DNA from: Psoroptes ovis
Lineage: Eukaryota; Arthropoda; Arachnida; Sarcoptiformes; Psoroptidae
NCBI GenBank assembly: GCA_002943765.1
Contig: PQWQ01000020.1
Coordinates: 744,001-808,000, forward strand
Reading direction: 5' to 3'
Length of the DNA: 64,000 nt
In this document: piece by piece, positions 36,225-48,232 of the stretch
Position numbering within the stretch: position 1 is the stretch's first letter
Layout of the letters: each line of letters starts with the position of its first letter
Notes under the pieces: model-generated
Database searches by the model: none
What the model saw: the letters and a program-made list of their open reading frames with translations, nothing else
Told to the model about the DNA's origin: nothing
Position numbers and translations under genes: made by a program

Positions 36225-37563
36225 TTATGCTGATAATGGAATTTCAGTCAATTCCTTAATTCGTTTGTATGTAGCTTCTACAGCTGTTGATATGCCGGAT
36301 GGAAAATCATCTTTGTCCAGCACATGTATTCCATAAATAGCTGGTCCACTTGGTGATGCAAATGTATCACGTAAATCGCTTGCATTTTTACCTGACATTA
36401 AAAATGATATGGCTGCCGAACGTAATGCATCGGCAGCTATTTTGGTCGCTTTCGCCTTTGTTAATCCTTTTTTGAATGCTCCATCTGACATTGCTGTGAG
36501 AAAATAATAACAAAATGCTGAACCACAACCAGCTAATGCACAAGCAATGTCCATTTGATTTTCGGGAACATAATCAAACCGTGCTAATGGTGTCAGCAAT
36601 TCACGTATGATTTGTGAACAAAATTTTGAATCTAAATCAACATCCAATGCACCGTAACCTTGTCCATAACCGACTGAATGATTGAGCATCAAACGATGCA
36701 TTTCGATTTGATATTTGTCCGGATGATCTGGATTCAATAATGTTCGCCGTATATCATTCAATGATACACCACCAATCAATGACAATATGTAAATTGCATG
36801 TTTTTGATTCGGTATAAAATTTGTTGTCAATGCCATTGGACGAATTCCACCTTGTTGATAACATTGTCTTATCACATATCCATGAACGGCTAAAAATATT
36901 ACATCACAATCTTGTTTACCAAATATATCATAATTTCTTTTGGTCACACTGCATCCTAACTGTTTATAATGATCATGTGTTTTACCACTTTTTGATGATA
37001 CATATATTTGTTTCGCATTCACATTCGCTGTAAAAATGAATTTTGAATGAAAATCCATGAATTTGTTCCGAAAAACTTGAAATATACTCACCAAACTCTA
37101 ATAAACCTTTGACAATCATTTCGGTCATTTTACCAGCACCAATGAAACCGATTCTCACATTTTGTTTGCTTAATTTTTCACCTTTTCGACGTTTTGTTTT
37201 CGAACGTTTTGTCGGACTACCACCACCAGCACTGGCCATCGATTTTTTCTCATCCGCATTGTCCGTAGATTTTTCTTTTGAAACATCATCTTTATCATCA
37301 TTACTTTCTTCCACATCATCCACTGAATCTTTTTGGCTGCTATCAACACGTTCGACAGATTTTTTTTCTTCAACATTCGACTGCTGTTGTTGATCGTTTG
37401 TCGCTTCATTTGTTGGCTGTTGTTGCTCCAATGATCGACTTTCGGCCACTTTCTGTTGTTCAGATTGCATCCTTGACTTGGTTGTTTCATTGTTCACTTC
37501 AGATTTCGAAGTATTTTCAACATTTGATTTCTTATCTGTCGCACTTGAACTTTTATCAGACAT
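36225..37563 (-). CDS. Pyrroline-5-carboxylate reductase-like protein with long N-terminal extension
   Basis: Two exons, 37563-37092 and 37027-36225, joined across a 64-bp GTGAGT...CAG intron, give 424 residues. P5CR makes proline from pyrroline-5-carboxylate using NAD(P)H. The Rossmann loop GFIGAGKM is at residues 139-146. The C-terminal all-alpha dimerisation domain is clear: DGAFKKGLTKAKA, then DLRDTFASPSGPAIYGIHVL (376-395), then AVEATYKRIKEL at the end. Several hallmark motifs are altered: the SGSGPAY-type loop reads AGCGSAF (323-329), the SPGG step reads SPSG (382-385), and the usual TNTP-like substrate segment reads LMLNHSV. Residues 1-135 precede the usual start and are a charged, Gln/Ser-rich disordered tail ending in a basic KRSKTKRRKGEK cluster. 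The fold is certain, but reductase activity is not. It is most likely a divergent paralogue. Confidence 0.85.
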
Positions 37564-38325
37564 ATTTTCAAAGCTGGATTTGATAAGATTTTATACTAAT
37601 CAGTAACTAAATAAGCTTAATCGAAAATTCGTATAAATTCGTATACAAAAAACAATTAAAAAAAATTCCAATTATTGATTTAAGGTTTCCCTTAATGGGA
37701 ATTTCATTTTATATTCAAAAAACAAAAATTTAATTCAATTGTTATTTATGGAATTTTTATTTTTTGCACCAATTTCTCTTTTCGATTCGAATTTTCCCAT
37801 TGAAAAAATCGAGTTATTTTGTTGACAAACAAATTCATGTATCGCGTAAAATACAACTCTATTCTTCATTAACATTTAAATTAAAAAATCTATCGCATAC
37901 ATATCAAAAAATACAAAAAATAAATTGTATTCTTTTGCTCCGTGTGTGTCAATCAAAATCTAATCCCGATACACAGGGTATAGTTTTTGATGAAAAAAAA
38001 CCCTCTCACAATGCTTTCGGTGAACAAGGCCTGAAGCTCCAATCATCATCATTTGTCCATTTTAATTACCATAACAAATATGATTTTATGATAATATTTC
38101 GGGCCTAAATTCACGTGTTTCTTTTTGTGTGTCTGTGGGGTTATTATGCGATATATGTGTGTGCGGTTTCATAATATGATGACAATCACATAAACAAATA
38201 TCATTTAATTTACAATCCATTAACAAACGGGTGAAAAGGGTTTTTTTTGTTTGGTATAAATGTGTTTAATGTATTTTAATGTAAATTAGATGATGATGGC
38301 AATAATATATTATGGTTTACTATCT
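37564..38325. other. Short intergenic spacer upstream of the P5CR-like gene
   Basis: Contains the likely promoter and 5' UTR of the minus-strand P5CR-like gene and the 3' flank of the next minus-strand exon. An open frame at 37764-38108 on the plus strand (114 codons) has no recognisable domain and I do not call it. Confidence 0.4.
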
Positions 38326-38501
38326 TTATTCATGTGTGTGTACCCTTAAGGCTAAATAATTGGCAATATTACCAACATTTTGAAAAAAAGATGTTTTTTC
38401 TCCATCAATTTGTTGTTTTGTATCATTTGATTTATTATTAATATTACTGTCACTATCACTAAAGTTTTTCATCGATTTATCATTGAATTTTTTTGAAAAT
38501 T
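38326..38501 (-). CDS. Candidate terminal coding exon of an unknown minus-strand gene
   Basis: On the minus strand a TTTTTTTCTTTCAG acceptor is followed by a frame open for 57 codons after two leading bases, ending HTHE and TAA. The stop overlaps an AATAAA signal. The residues are polar (Asn/Ser/Asp/Lys-rich), then a hydrophobic end (FFQNVGNIANYLALRV). A nearby upstream candidate exon, 38628-38594 (residues NIQLVHQKMRR in one frame, with a GTGTAT donor), does not join it in a compatible phase, so the gene structure is unresolved. An internal ATG would give a 48-residue unspliced peptide instead. Confidence 0.35.
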
Positions 38502-39284
38502 CTGAAAGAAAAAAAATTCAATGTGTTTAGCAAATGATACTTGTCCAAAAAATAAAAAATAGACAGATGATACAATATGGGAAATGTATACACCTGCGTC
38601 TCATTTTTTGATGAACAAGTTGAATATTCTGTTTTAAAAAAAAGTTTAAATAAACATTGGGCACATTTTAGTGTGTGTACAGATTTCTAGCAAGTCTCTG
38701 GCTGTGAAATCATAAAATTATAAATTCTATTTTTATAATCCAGTTAAATGGTTATCGTATATTTATTTATTTAGATGTATTTGAGACTAAATTTATACCA
38801 TTTAAATGACTATTTATCAACGCTAATTCAATGTAAAATGTCAACACACAATTAATTTTATGACAATGATGAAACAAAAAAAAAAATTGGGCAAAGATTG
38901 ATCATTTTTGAATTGGTTGTGTGGACATCCATTGAATGACCTCCGACCTTTTATTTATTTTTCGAATGAAATTTTTATTTGACAAAAAATCAAAATCTTG
39001 ACAATTATAATCTGGCGAATTCACTCTGGAGAATAAATGATAACACAATAAATTGTTTGAAAATTTCAAATGTTCTGGGTTCTATTTTATTATATGGTGT
39101 TTATTATTATTATTATCAACCAAATTTGACTTTTAAATTTGATTTCAAATATATATTTAGCTGCAAATATTCGTGCAAAATAAGTGAGAACAAATGTGAC
39201 CATATGAATGTTTAAACATATGAATTTCCTGTTGTTTCAAATCGATATAAATCAAAGAATATATTCTGATTGACGAAATTCGTT

Positions 39285-40589
39285 TCAATTATTCGTTTTA
39301 TGTTGTGACAATTTTCCAACTACAATCGGTGTATCAGTAAACCAACCAAATTCGCCTTTTTTCGCTGAATATGCACCCATATCTAACCAATGAGATGTTG
39401 TTGATTCCTTTGGTTGTTGATTGTTTTTTAATTTGTCTCCATTCATTTGTGATTTATCAGAGAATCTTGAAGATTTTCCATTTTGAACATTTAAATGTTT
39501 TGCCTCGTTTGATTTTGTTGCATCGATTGAACTAATAAATTCAGTTGGATCACTGGCACTGGCTGATTGATCAATACCGATTGTCATGTAAAAATTCTTT
39601 GTTTCTGGTTCGTTATCGTAATTTGAAGTGATTTGTTGTTGTTGAAAGTCATTATTTGGCCGCATTGAATGACTACCAGCTGGAGCTACTTTGATCGATG
39701 CTGACATTTCATTGGCTCTAGACTCATTGTTTTCGCCGCTAAAATCATGCCAATTCGAAAAACGTTTCTGTGGCCATCGTCTTAGTGGACTATGCATTTG
39801 ATGGTGTAAGCCAGTGGCTGTATAATCGATCGGTGATTGATATGCATTGGATGATGTTTCAAAACCTATGGTCATTGATGGCAATTCGATCGGTGATTGA
39901 GATGATTCTTGTCGATAATAATTGGGCGGATGATTATACTGGGTGAATTGATTTGATATGTGATTATACGATGGTGGTGCAGCATAATATCTGTTTGTCA
40001 ATGATGGACGATGACTGGAATATTGATTTGGATAGTGATATGGTGAGGTAGTCCTCATAACTGGTGCTGATTCCACTTCATATACATCATCATCGGATGT
40101 TTGTAAGCTATTACGTAGCATATCTCCACGTATCGATGCTTGATCTTTGGCTATTTGAAATGCCTGGAATGGATGCCTTATGTTTGCTTGTTCTTGTTGT
40201 TTTAATATGGTCGCATAATGTAAATCTCTTTCAGGTGTTTTCGTTGTATAGCGATGATTTTGACTTATCATTTTAGATGTCAGAGGATTCGTCAAAAATG
40301 TGATCATTTGATTATCCGGTAAATAATGATCAGATGAATAAAATTGACTTGTTGAGGCTGGATATCCAGCTTGAATGGAATTCAAAACAGGCTCATAACC
40401 TGGTGAATTCAATGCATAATTCGGGTCTAATTGAAATCGATCATATTGAAAATTTCGACGATTTGCTGCATTATAATTATTACTGTGTTTGATCATTGAA
40501 AGTTTTCTAGATGCTAAGATGCGATGATCATGAAGAATTATCGAAATCACCATTGATAATAACATCAAATTTTGATGAATGGCCGACAT
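39285..40589 (-). CDS. Secreted orphan protein, Ser/Gln/Tyr/Asn-rich
   Basis: A single open frame of 434 residues without visible introns. The N-terminus (residues 6-27) has a hydrophobic stretch, LMLLSMVISIIL, consistent with a signal peptide cleaved near the LASRK segment. The rest is polar, proline- and tyrosine-rich low complexity (YHYPNQYSSHRPS, APPSYNHISNQF). Two short internal echoes stand out: QSPIELPSMTIGFE / YQSPIDYTATG, and MTIGFE / MTIGID. The C-terminal part (GAYSAKKGEFGWFTDTP) is less repetitive and might be a conserved core. There are very few cysteines. I recognise no family. The composition suggests an extracellular matrix, silk-like or cuticle-associated protein, but this is only a guess. 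Confidence 0.65.
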   Translation of the reverse strand: MSAIHQNLMLLSMVISIILHDHRILASRKLSMIKHSNNYNAANRRNFQYDRFQLDPNYALNSPGYEPVLNSIQAGYPASTSQFYSSDHYLPDNQMITFLTNPLTSKMISQNHRYTTKTPERDLHYATILKQQEQANIRHPFQAFQIAKDQASIRGDMLRNSLQTSDDDVYEVESAPVMRTTSPYHYPNQYSSHRPSLTNRYYAAPPSYNHISNQFTQYNHPPNYYRQESSQSPIELPSMTIGFETSSNAYQSPIDYTATGLHHQMHSPLRRWPQKRFSNWHDFSGENNESRANEMSASIKVAPAGSHSMRPNNDFQQQQITSNYDNEPETKNFYMTIGIDQSASASDPTEFISSIDATKSNEAKHLNVQNGKSSRFSDKSQMNGDKLKNNQQPKESTTSHWLDMGAYSAKKGEFGWFTDTPIVVGKLSQHKTNN

Positions 40590-43500
40590 GATTGATTTGA
40601 TTTCAGTTGATACAGTTGATTATAATAATTCCAACAATACTTAATCGTTTATTTGTCGAATCGAAACAATTTCATTGCAAGAAATCGACAAGAAGAATTT
40701 CCACAAAATATTAAAGCATTCACCAATCACGGATGGAATCAAGGAAATCAGTGTAAGAACAAAATCGTAATAAAAAATTTATTTCACTTGAAATTTCACT
40801 CAAATAAGAAATAAGTTAAACTAGTTTGAACTTTCTTCAAATGAAATTTTCTTCGATATGATCAGATAAGTTGAAAGTTGAGATTACAATTGAACAAAAG
40901 ATGGCAAAAAACAATGACAAATACTACATATAATACCGTTTGATGTATATATCTTGTTGTAGCAAGGAATTCATTTCTCTTTCTTAATTTTTGAGACATT
41001 TTTTCATGTGCTACACATTCTTCTCTTATTATTATTAACCCGTTTCAATCGAAATTATTGTATCAACTCGAAGAAAATCGATAACCAGTTTTATCGTTTA
41101 ATTTTTAGCTGAAATCAGTTGAAATACGGTAAATTTGTCATTTGTTGAAGTCATTTAAAATGTGCTCTTGTCATTTCATTGTTTTCGAGACCAAACGAAC
41201 TGTTTGTAATTAAATTTTGTTTTTGAATGAATAACAACAACAATGAAATTATTCATTCAATTATTGTTATAATTATTGTTCTAACTTCAATGGAAAAATT
41301 TACGACTTGACTTTTTCTGACAATTCTCTCGAAAATGATAATTGCTTTTATTTGGTTGTTCCTAAAAGTTCTTGCCGATTTTCCAATGATTTTCTACGAT
41401 ATAACTGGCAAAAACTTTGAGGACAGCCTATTATATAATATGCATGAAATATAATTGCAAAAAAGTAAATCATTGTCTATGAATAGCATTTATTATTTCA
41501 TTCATCGATTTTCGAAATTTAAATAATGGGCGCATAGTCAATAATTATTATTATCAATCGGTACCGATCACATTTTGATTGTTTGATCTATTTCAATGCG
41601 AAAAATTAAATTCAATTAAAAAATCAACAATCGAACATAGATCGATATCTCCCTTCCATGACAAAAAAAAAAAAATTTCATTTCCGAAACAACAATTTTT
41701 TTTTGATTCACAGCAAATAATCTGGGTCGCCGCCATTAATTGAATCATATTGTAATTATTGATGAGTGATTGATCAAAATCACACTATTCATCGCAATTA
41801 CATTTCACAAAGATTTTGCTTTTGGCACAATTGGAAAAATCCTATTTGAAATAATCCTTTGAGATTTTCAATTTTTTTCGAATTTTCAATTTTCGTTGTA
41901 TGCAATCCGAGTGCATTGTAAACATAGGCCAACTTTTGATTTTTTTTCTTTGTTTTGTTTCTTATTCGAATTTATCGGAAAAGAATTCACTTTTCATTCG
42001 ATTTTTGAATCCATTGTTTTACTATCCAAAAATCAGATTTAAAATTCATCTCGATATCGTATGGTTGCATGTAATGATTATGATAATGAAAAAATCTCTT
42101 AATGAATTCGTAATATAAAAGAGATTCGCAAATATTATGTTTTTGAATGATTGCAATTTCATCATTTATTGAAGATTTTCAAGTTTCATTTTGTTCATGT
42201 TGTCATCATAATCAATTGATGGAATCATTTTCCAGTCATGATCATAATGATTTTTCGATGTAATAAATTGCTTTGACATGTCAAGTTGAACAATTCAAGT
42301 TGAAAATAATTCATTTTCCAACAATTATATCATTATCATTTGTTACTGATAATGTGATTAATATTGCTTTGTGTCTTCAAAAAAATGACTTGTTTTCTGT
42401 GTTGTTGTTGTTTCATCAAAAATGCTAAAAATAAACCATTGCATCATACCTTCTTTCAACCGAATTTCATTGTATTTCGAATGATTTGTGTGTTTGTTCT
42501 CAAAGGTTTCTAAGGTTCTCGAAAATCCAAGAAAATTTTCTTTGTTTTCTTTTGTGATTTTGATTTTTGAAATTTTGGTGGAGACATGTACAATGTGGTG
42601 GTGATCGATCCTTGTTTCTGTTTTTGAAAGACAAAATGTCATCGTTTTTTCTCCATTCTATTTTCCTCTATTTTGAATCGAAAAAATGAATGAAGGAATG
42701 AATACATTTACACATCGTAAATCACCGATTGTTCACAATTGATTGTTGATATTTTAATTACTTTTTACTTTTTGAAGATTTTCATATATAATTGAATACT
42801 GATTGTAAAATCAGTGCTTATTACAAACAATCACAAAGAGAATAATTATTATTTTTCACTGAATTTAATGAATGTGAAAAGATAATTATAATTACAAATA
42901 ATTGACTGTTACATACATGTGTGTGTGTACGTGAGTGTGTTTTTATGCACTTGAAAACTTGTCGACTATTTATCATAATGAAAATTGCTATGCCACGCGA
43001 ATAATAATGATTGTATTTGACAAAATATCGTAATGATGATGATGAAAAATAATCAACATCATTTATTTTTTGTATACCAACACAAGGGTCAAATGTGTAA
43101 TTAACAACAAACAGTCATGAATATATGTCTGTCTGCAATCATATACATACATAAACGTAACAATGAAACAAAAGAAAATTTACTGCTGATTTTTAAATTT
43201 TTGATTAATTTGAAATAATTTCAAATGTTTAATTAAGATTTTATCAAATTTCAATTATGATTCAATCTTTTGTCTCCGTGGTGATCCGCTTGTGTTTGAC
43301 ATTTTTTTAATATGAAAAAAATTCCTTAATTGATTTCGATTAATACATTGATTTATTATTCAATTTTGAAATTGAATTTTGATCAAATTTTGTTGTTGAT
43401 TTCAATTAATAATATTGAAATTGGAATTGGTGAGACTAAAATTTTTTAGTTTCGTTTCACTCTATCTTTGTGATCTAATCATCGAAAATGATTGATTGAA

Positions 43501-46500
43501 TTGAGCTTCAAAAATCAAATGATATCACTTATTGTTATATGATTACATTTGACATTTTATCATTAGCATCATTGTGCTAAATACGTTATTCATATGTTGG
43601 TAATTTTCGCCAAAAAAAAAAAAAAAAAATAACATTCACAGATGTTATTTATTGATAATGGCATCATTCAATTTGTTGTTCTTTTAGCAGGTTATTGATT
43701 ATCGAAATACTTTTGCTATTGGTATGAAATATCATTATTGTTATTAATGTATATTATGAATTTGTGATTTCAAATGTTTCCAGGGTATAATAAAGGTCAT
43801 TCCATTTGTTTTTTGGTATTATCCACATGTTTAAAAATTATTAATTGATGCAGATCTATGCATTTTGAACTCTGATCAAAAAGAATCACTGATTGCATGG
43901 ATCTTTTTTCTTTTGAATAGTTGAAAATTTAAAAAAATGTGAATTAATCAAATTTATTCAGGCGTGATAGTAGTAGAGTAATGGAACAATAGTCTTTGTT
44001 AAAATAAAAATTTAATTTTCCAAATTGTCAACCACTGAAAATTTAGAACGAATCACGAATGCTGCTCATACAATGAGCAACTGATACATGTGTATATGTG
44101 TGTATTAGCATTACTTGAATAGTTGAAAAAAATTTATTAAAAGTCAATCGATATTCATTTACATTTGGTATATCTGATTAATCATCATAATAATTGAAAA
44201 CACAACCATCAATGAAATTTTTTTCGAATTCGTAAACATCAAACATTTGTTTTTTCATTTTGATTCTGGCGAAAAATTTGATAAATTACATTTCACCCCG
44301 ATCATTCATATCAATGATTGAAACGATTCAACTTTTTCCATTTCATTTCGATCGTTCATTTTTTCATTGTATTCAATATTTGCCCTTTGATCTCATTTGA
44401 AACATTCCCGATCACAAAGGTATAAAAGCGGAAATAAATGAAATTATAATTATAATTTTATTTATTATTCGACGTATTCTGAGTTTACAGAATTTCCAAA
44501 AATTCTGGTCTGACGATTTTTTTTGATTAATTTCAATGCAATGTATTTTATTTCAAATTCATTCAATTCAAATATTCATTTACACGTGGTTTGTTAATAG
44601 TTTTTTTTATTCGAAACCAAAATTCAATCATGCAAAACTTTTCATATGAATCAATTGTTATTATTATTATCTGTTTGATTTGAAAACGATAAAATGAAAT
44701 GATTCGAAATTGGTAAAATATACATTATCGACTGATGAACAAATGATTCGTAATGATAAAATGAACAAAAAAAAAATTGAAAATTGTCAGAAATAATACA
44801 ATTTAATCGAATAATAGTGTAACACCTGTCACTATTATGTACGCGGATATTGAATGAAATATATATAAAAATATCATTTGAATCATATGATGAAATGGTT
44901 TTTCATTTTTTTTGGTTTGGTTTGAACCAAAGTCAATTTGTTTTTTGTCATTGTTTTTTTTATGGCTAATAAATGAACATTCATTCATTCTATTTTATCA
45001 CTTGTAATAATCACAAGTAATATTCATCATTTTGCTTAATTATTATTACATTCATTTATTAATGTGTTTATAAATTATTTCAAATTTCAAATTACATGTG
45101 TATAATGATGATGATAATTGATGATAAAATTAATGTCTATAAATCACCAATGAATTTCCATGATTGTTGAATTAAGCTAATATAAATTTGAAACATGAAA
45201 CAATAATAGAAAATTAATCGACCTTACATTGTCCAATTTTGATTAATAAAAAAATATATCATCGATTCATGAATTTTGGGTTGCAACTATTCTGTGTTGA
45301 TCTATTTTGGCCATTTCAGTTTTTGAACACAGCATCATTTTTCGTAGAATTGAGATCAATTCAAGTAGCTTACTCTGTGCATCGTTGCAATATCCATAAT
45401 AATAAGTGATGGCCATATCAGGCAGTCATTGTAGAATATTTGATTCATTAATTATTATTTGAAAATGGAATTTTCACTTTTCATTTATTATATCGTTTCA
45501 TTTAAATCCAAATGTGTATTTATTTGTCACGCAATATAATCATAATCAGGCATATTTATATGATTATGATTATTATGATTATTGATTTTGCAAAAAAATG
45601 AACATTTGGCTGGCAAACTTCAAATTGTAATCATCAAATTTGAATGATCAAAAATTTCATATAAAATGACCAATTATCATTGAATTGACCACCATTCATT
45701 TTATTCCACCTATTGTCAATTGATTGATTCTAAGCCAGCAAAAAAAAAGATAATTATTCCCGAAAACAAAATAAAACAAACGAAACGGTCCATAACTTCG
45801 AGAAAAAAGTGCTACTTTTGAACACTTTAGCTTCATTGAAATCATTGTTGCGTATCAAAAAATTCGAAAATTTCAAATGAACACGTGTGTTGGTGGGTTA
45901 AGATTCACAAATTATTGATTGTGTTTGACTATTGACTAATTGGTCTCGTGTGTTGTTGTTTATCTTTGGATTTGGATCGAATTTTCATTTCATTTTTTCC
46001 GTCGAATTGAAAATCATTTATTTTCATCATCATATTTATTATGATAAACCAAAAATGAACACGTGCAAAATTCTTTGGATAAATGATTTCTTTTTTTTTG
46101 ACAGATACACCTGGCCGTTACCTGGCATAACGGTACCTGATTGTTGAAAGTTGAATAATGATTTTTTTTTTTTTTTGATAACACTGGTGTTATTTAATTG
46201 TCATACCACCATTCGACCTTTGTGTTTCGGGTTAGCTCATTTTACATTATGCAATCCTTTTTGTGTTTGAAGACAATTTTTCTTGAAAAATAGATGGCGT
46301 ATGTGAATTTTGATTTTTCATTTTTTTTATTCAAAACCATCGTCGAAAAATCACGGAAATGAATTTCTACATTTCGATGATTAGCTCGTATCAATCAAAA
46401 AAAATTGATCATTTGTTTAAAAACACCATATGTGTGACTAAACTGTGCTTGAAAATATGTAAAGAATTTTCGATTAAATTTGAAATAAAATCTGTCAAAA

Positions 46501-47370
46501 ATTTTTCAAAGGTCGTCGTCGAATTCATTCGATTCAATGATTTTAAATTTGATTTTTTTGGCCTCAACTTGAAATTAAATTTAAATTTTTTTGATTTAAA
46601 TTTTTAATTTACGCCTTGATGGACAATAATATTCTACAGTGGATTATGTTAATTTGATGCGAATTTAAATTTGACATTTATTCAGTTTCGAAAATTTATG
46701 CTTCATGTTCTGTTATTCCCCAAATGAATGTTTTGTATGCATTCAAGAATGGTGATTTAATCGGTTTGATTAATCTCGAATTTTGGATGAAATTTGGCCA
46801 CTTCTCTTTGGTTTCAGTTCATGAATTTCCGATTTAAAAATTTAGAGACGATTTCAAAACTTGGAAATCCATTATATAAATGAATATGAATCAATTTTTT
46901 TTCCATGATTGTTTTAATTGAGAATTAAATTTTTCTCGTATCATATAAATAACAAATGATTCAATTATAAGGAATTTTTTCCTCATAGTCTTGATTTGAA
47001 TGTTTTTTCGATTCATCCAAATTCATCATTAACATCAAAACATTTATTTGTTTTTACTTGGAAATTGATTGTTACATTTACATTGGATGCTTTTCACTTG
47101 TTTCAAATGTGTTTGACATTTTCGAGAAATATATTTGTAAGAAAATAATTTCAATTGTTTATTTATGTATTATCAAATAGAAATTTATAAGAAAAAAATA
47201 TCACCAACAGAAATGTAAACGGTTTCTGTCCTGTTACATCGTTTATTTTCGAGGAACTTTTTTTGTTTTGATTTGTTTGTTGAATTTAATCCTTTTCAAA
47301 TTTTGGCTGGCTGGACAATTGATTCAGTGATTGGCAGGTAAAAAGTTGATTTTTGTGATTCGGTATAAAT
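40590..47370. other. 6.8-kb stretch with no recognisable gene
   Basis: AT-rich DNA. The first few hundred bases are the likely promoter side of the minus-strand secreted orphan. One mariner-type MITE lies at 41351-41431. A GGCCGTTACC...GGTACC segment near 46111-46137 forms an inverted repeat around CCGTTA/TAACGG. No coding feature was recognised. Confidence 0.45.
41351..41431. mobile_element. Mariner-type MITE, copy 3 (81 bp)
   Basis: TA flanks at 41349-41350 and 41432-41433. The left end TTTGGTTGTTCCTAAAAGTT is more decayed than in other copies. The interior (CTTGCCGATTTTCCAATG, TTTTCTACGATATAAC) is almost identical to copies 2 and 4, and the right end has AAAACTTTGAGGACAGCC. Confidence 0.8.
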
Positions 47371-47919
47371 TCAGCGCCTTCTACCATTTCGATTATTGTT
47401 GTTGCTGTTATTATAACTTTGTCTTGTTGAATTATTTTGGCTGGAGTTTGATTGATTATTATTGCTACGATGATCAATAAATGGATTGATATCTTCGAAA
47501 AATTCAAACGAAACTGGTTGATTCGGTGGATGTTGTTGTCGGATTCGTTCTAATTCTTCATTCATTTGTACACGTTCATTTTGCCGCTGATAATATCGGC
47601 GTAAACGTTCCGAATATCTTCGATCTAATTCTTCTTGTTCACGTAATTCACGGTACCAATCATTATCGGGTGCAAATTGTCGACGGTGATTTGCGGCCCG
47701 ATTAGTTTGGCTGTTATTATTGCTGCCACCACTTGTAATACTGCTGTTACTATTATTGATGCCACCGTTTCCACCGGCTTCATCACCATTACGATTATTA
47801 TATGATGATTGGCGCCAGCTTGTTGTCATTCCACTTGTTGAATTATTATTTTCATTATGGTAAAAATTACTGGAATTTTGATTCGAATTTGAATTATTAT
47901 TATTTCGTCTATTGATCAT
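47371..47919 (-). CDS. Asn-rich orphan protein with a charged helical core
   Basis: An open frame of 182 residues. Two Asn/Ser-rich low-complexity flanks (about residues 1-75 and 150-182) surround a strongly charged central block (about 80-130) rich in Glu, Arg and Tyr. Its repeating LDRRYSERLRRYYQ pattern predicts a coiled coil. It is followed by PPNQPVSFEFFEDINPFIDH. No family recognised. The ATG at 47919 is followed at once by an in-frame CAATAG that could be a splice acceptor, so this may be the last exon of a longer gene reaching the small exons near 48100-48232. Confidence 0.5.
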   Translation of the reverse strand: MINRRNNNNSNSNQNSSNFYHNENNNSTSGMTTSWRQSSYNNRNGDEAGGNGGINNSNSSITSGGSNNNSQTNRAANHRRQFAPDNDWYRELREQEELDRRYSERLRRYYQRQNERVQMNEELERIRQQHPPNQPVSFEFFEDINPFIDHRSNNNQSNSSQNNSTRQSYNNSNNNNRNGRRR

Positions 47920-47941
47920 ATTTCATATGATATATTTGCAA

Positions 47942-48232
47942 CTACTTGTTGCTATGTTTCACTTGTATGCTATATATGTGTGTGTGCGCTTTCGGTCTAT
48001 TTTCATCAGTTGTATTGCCTCCACTGATTTTTGGTTGTCGTTTATGAGATGGTTTCAATGATTGACTGCCGGGCATTTTATTATTATTGGCATCATATGG
48101 CTGTTTCATTTTTTAAAATGAAAAATAAGAAATTATTATCATCATCATCATTACTCATATCAAAATCTAAATGATTTACGTCATTTGTTATTAATAAATA
48201 TTTATAATTAATTTTACCTGATTATCGACCAT
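47942..48232 (-). CDS. Possible small upstream exons (MVDNQ...)
   Basis: Minus-strand ATG at 48232 opens five codons (MVDNQ) ending at a GTAAAA donor (48218 is the last exon base). An ATGAAACAG acceptor leads in phase to an exon starting at 48100, which reads PYDANNNKMPGSQSLKPSHK and continues to a stop at 47942-47944, 58 residues in all. The composition matches the Asn-rich frame just downstream on the same strand, but I could not find a donor with the phase needed to join them. This may be the 5' part of the same gene or a spurious reading. Confidence 0.3.

Noticed and set aside
37109..37583. Plus-strand and other-frame open frames overlapping the P5CR-like first exon
   Set aside because: Shadows of the low-complexity Gln/Ser/Asp-rich coding exon on the minus strand.
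46111..46137. Inverted repeat CCGTTA/TAACGG with several GT donor-like sites
   Set aside because: Too short to call a micro-exon or element without further evidence.
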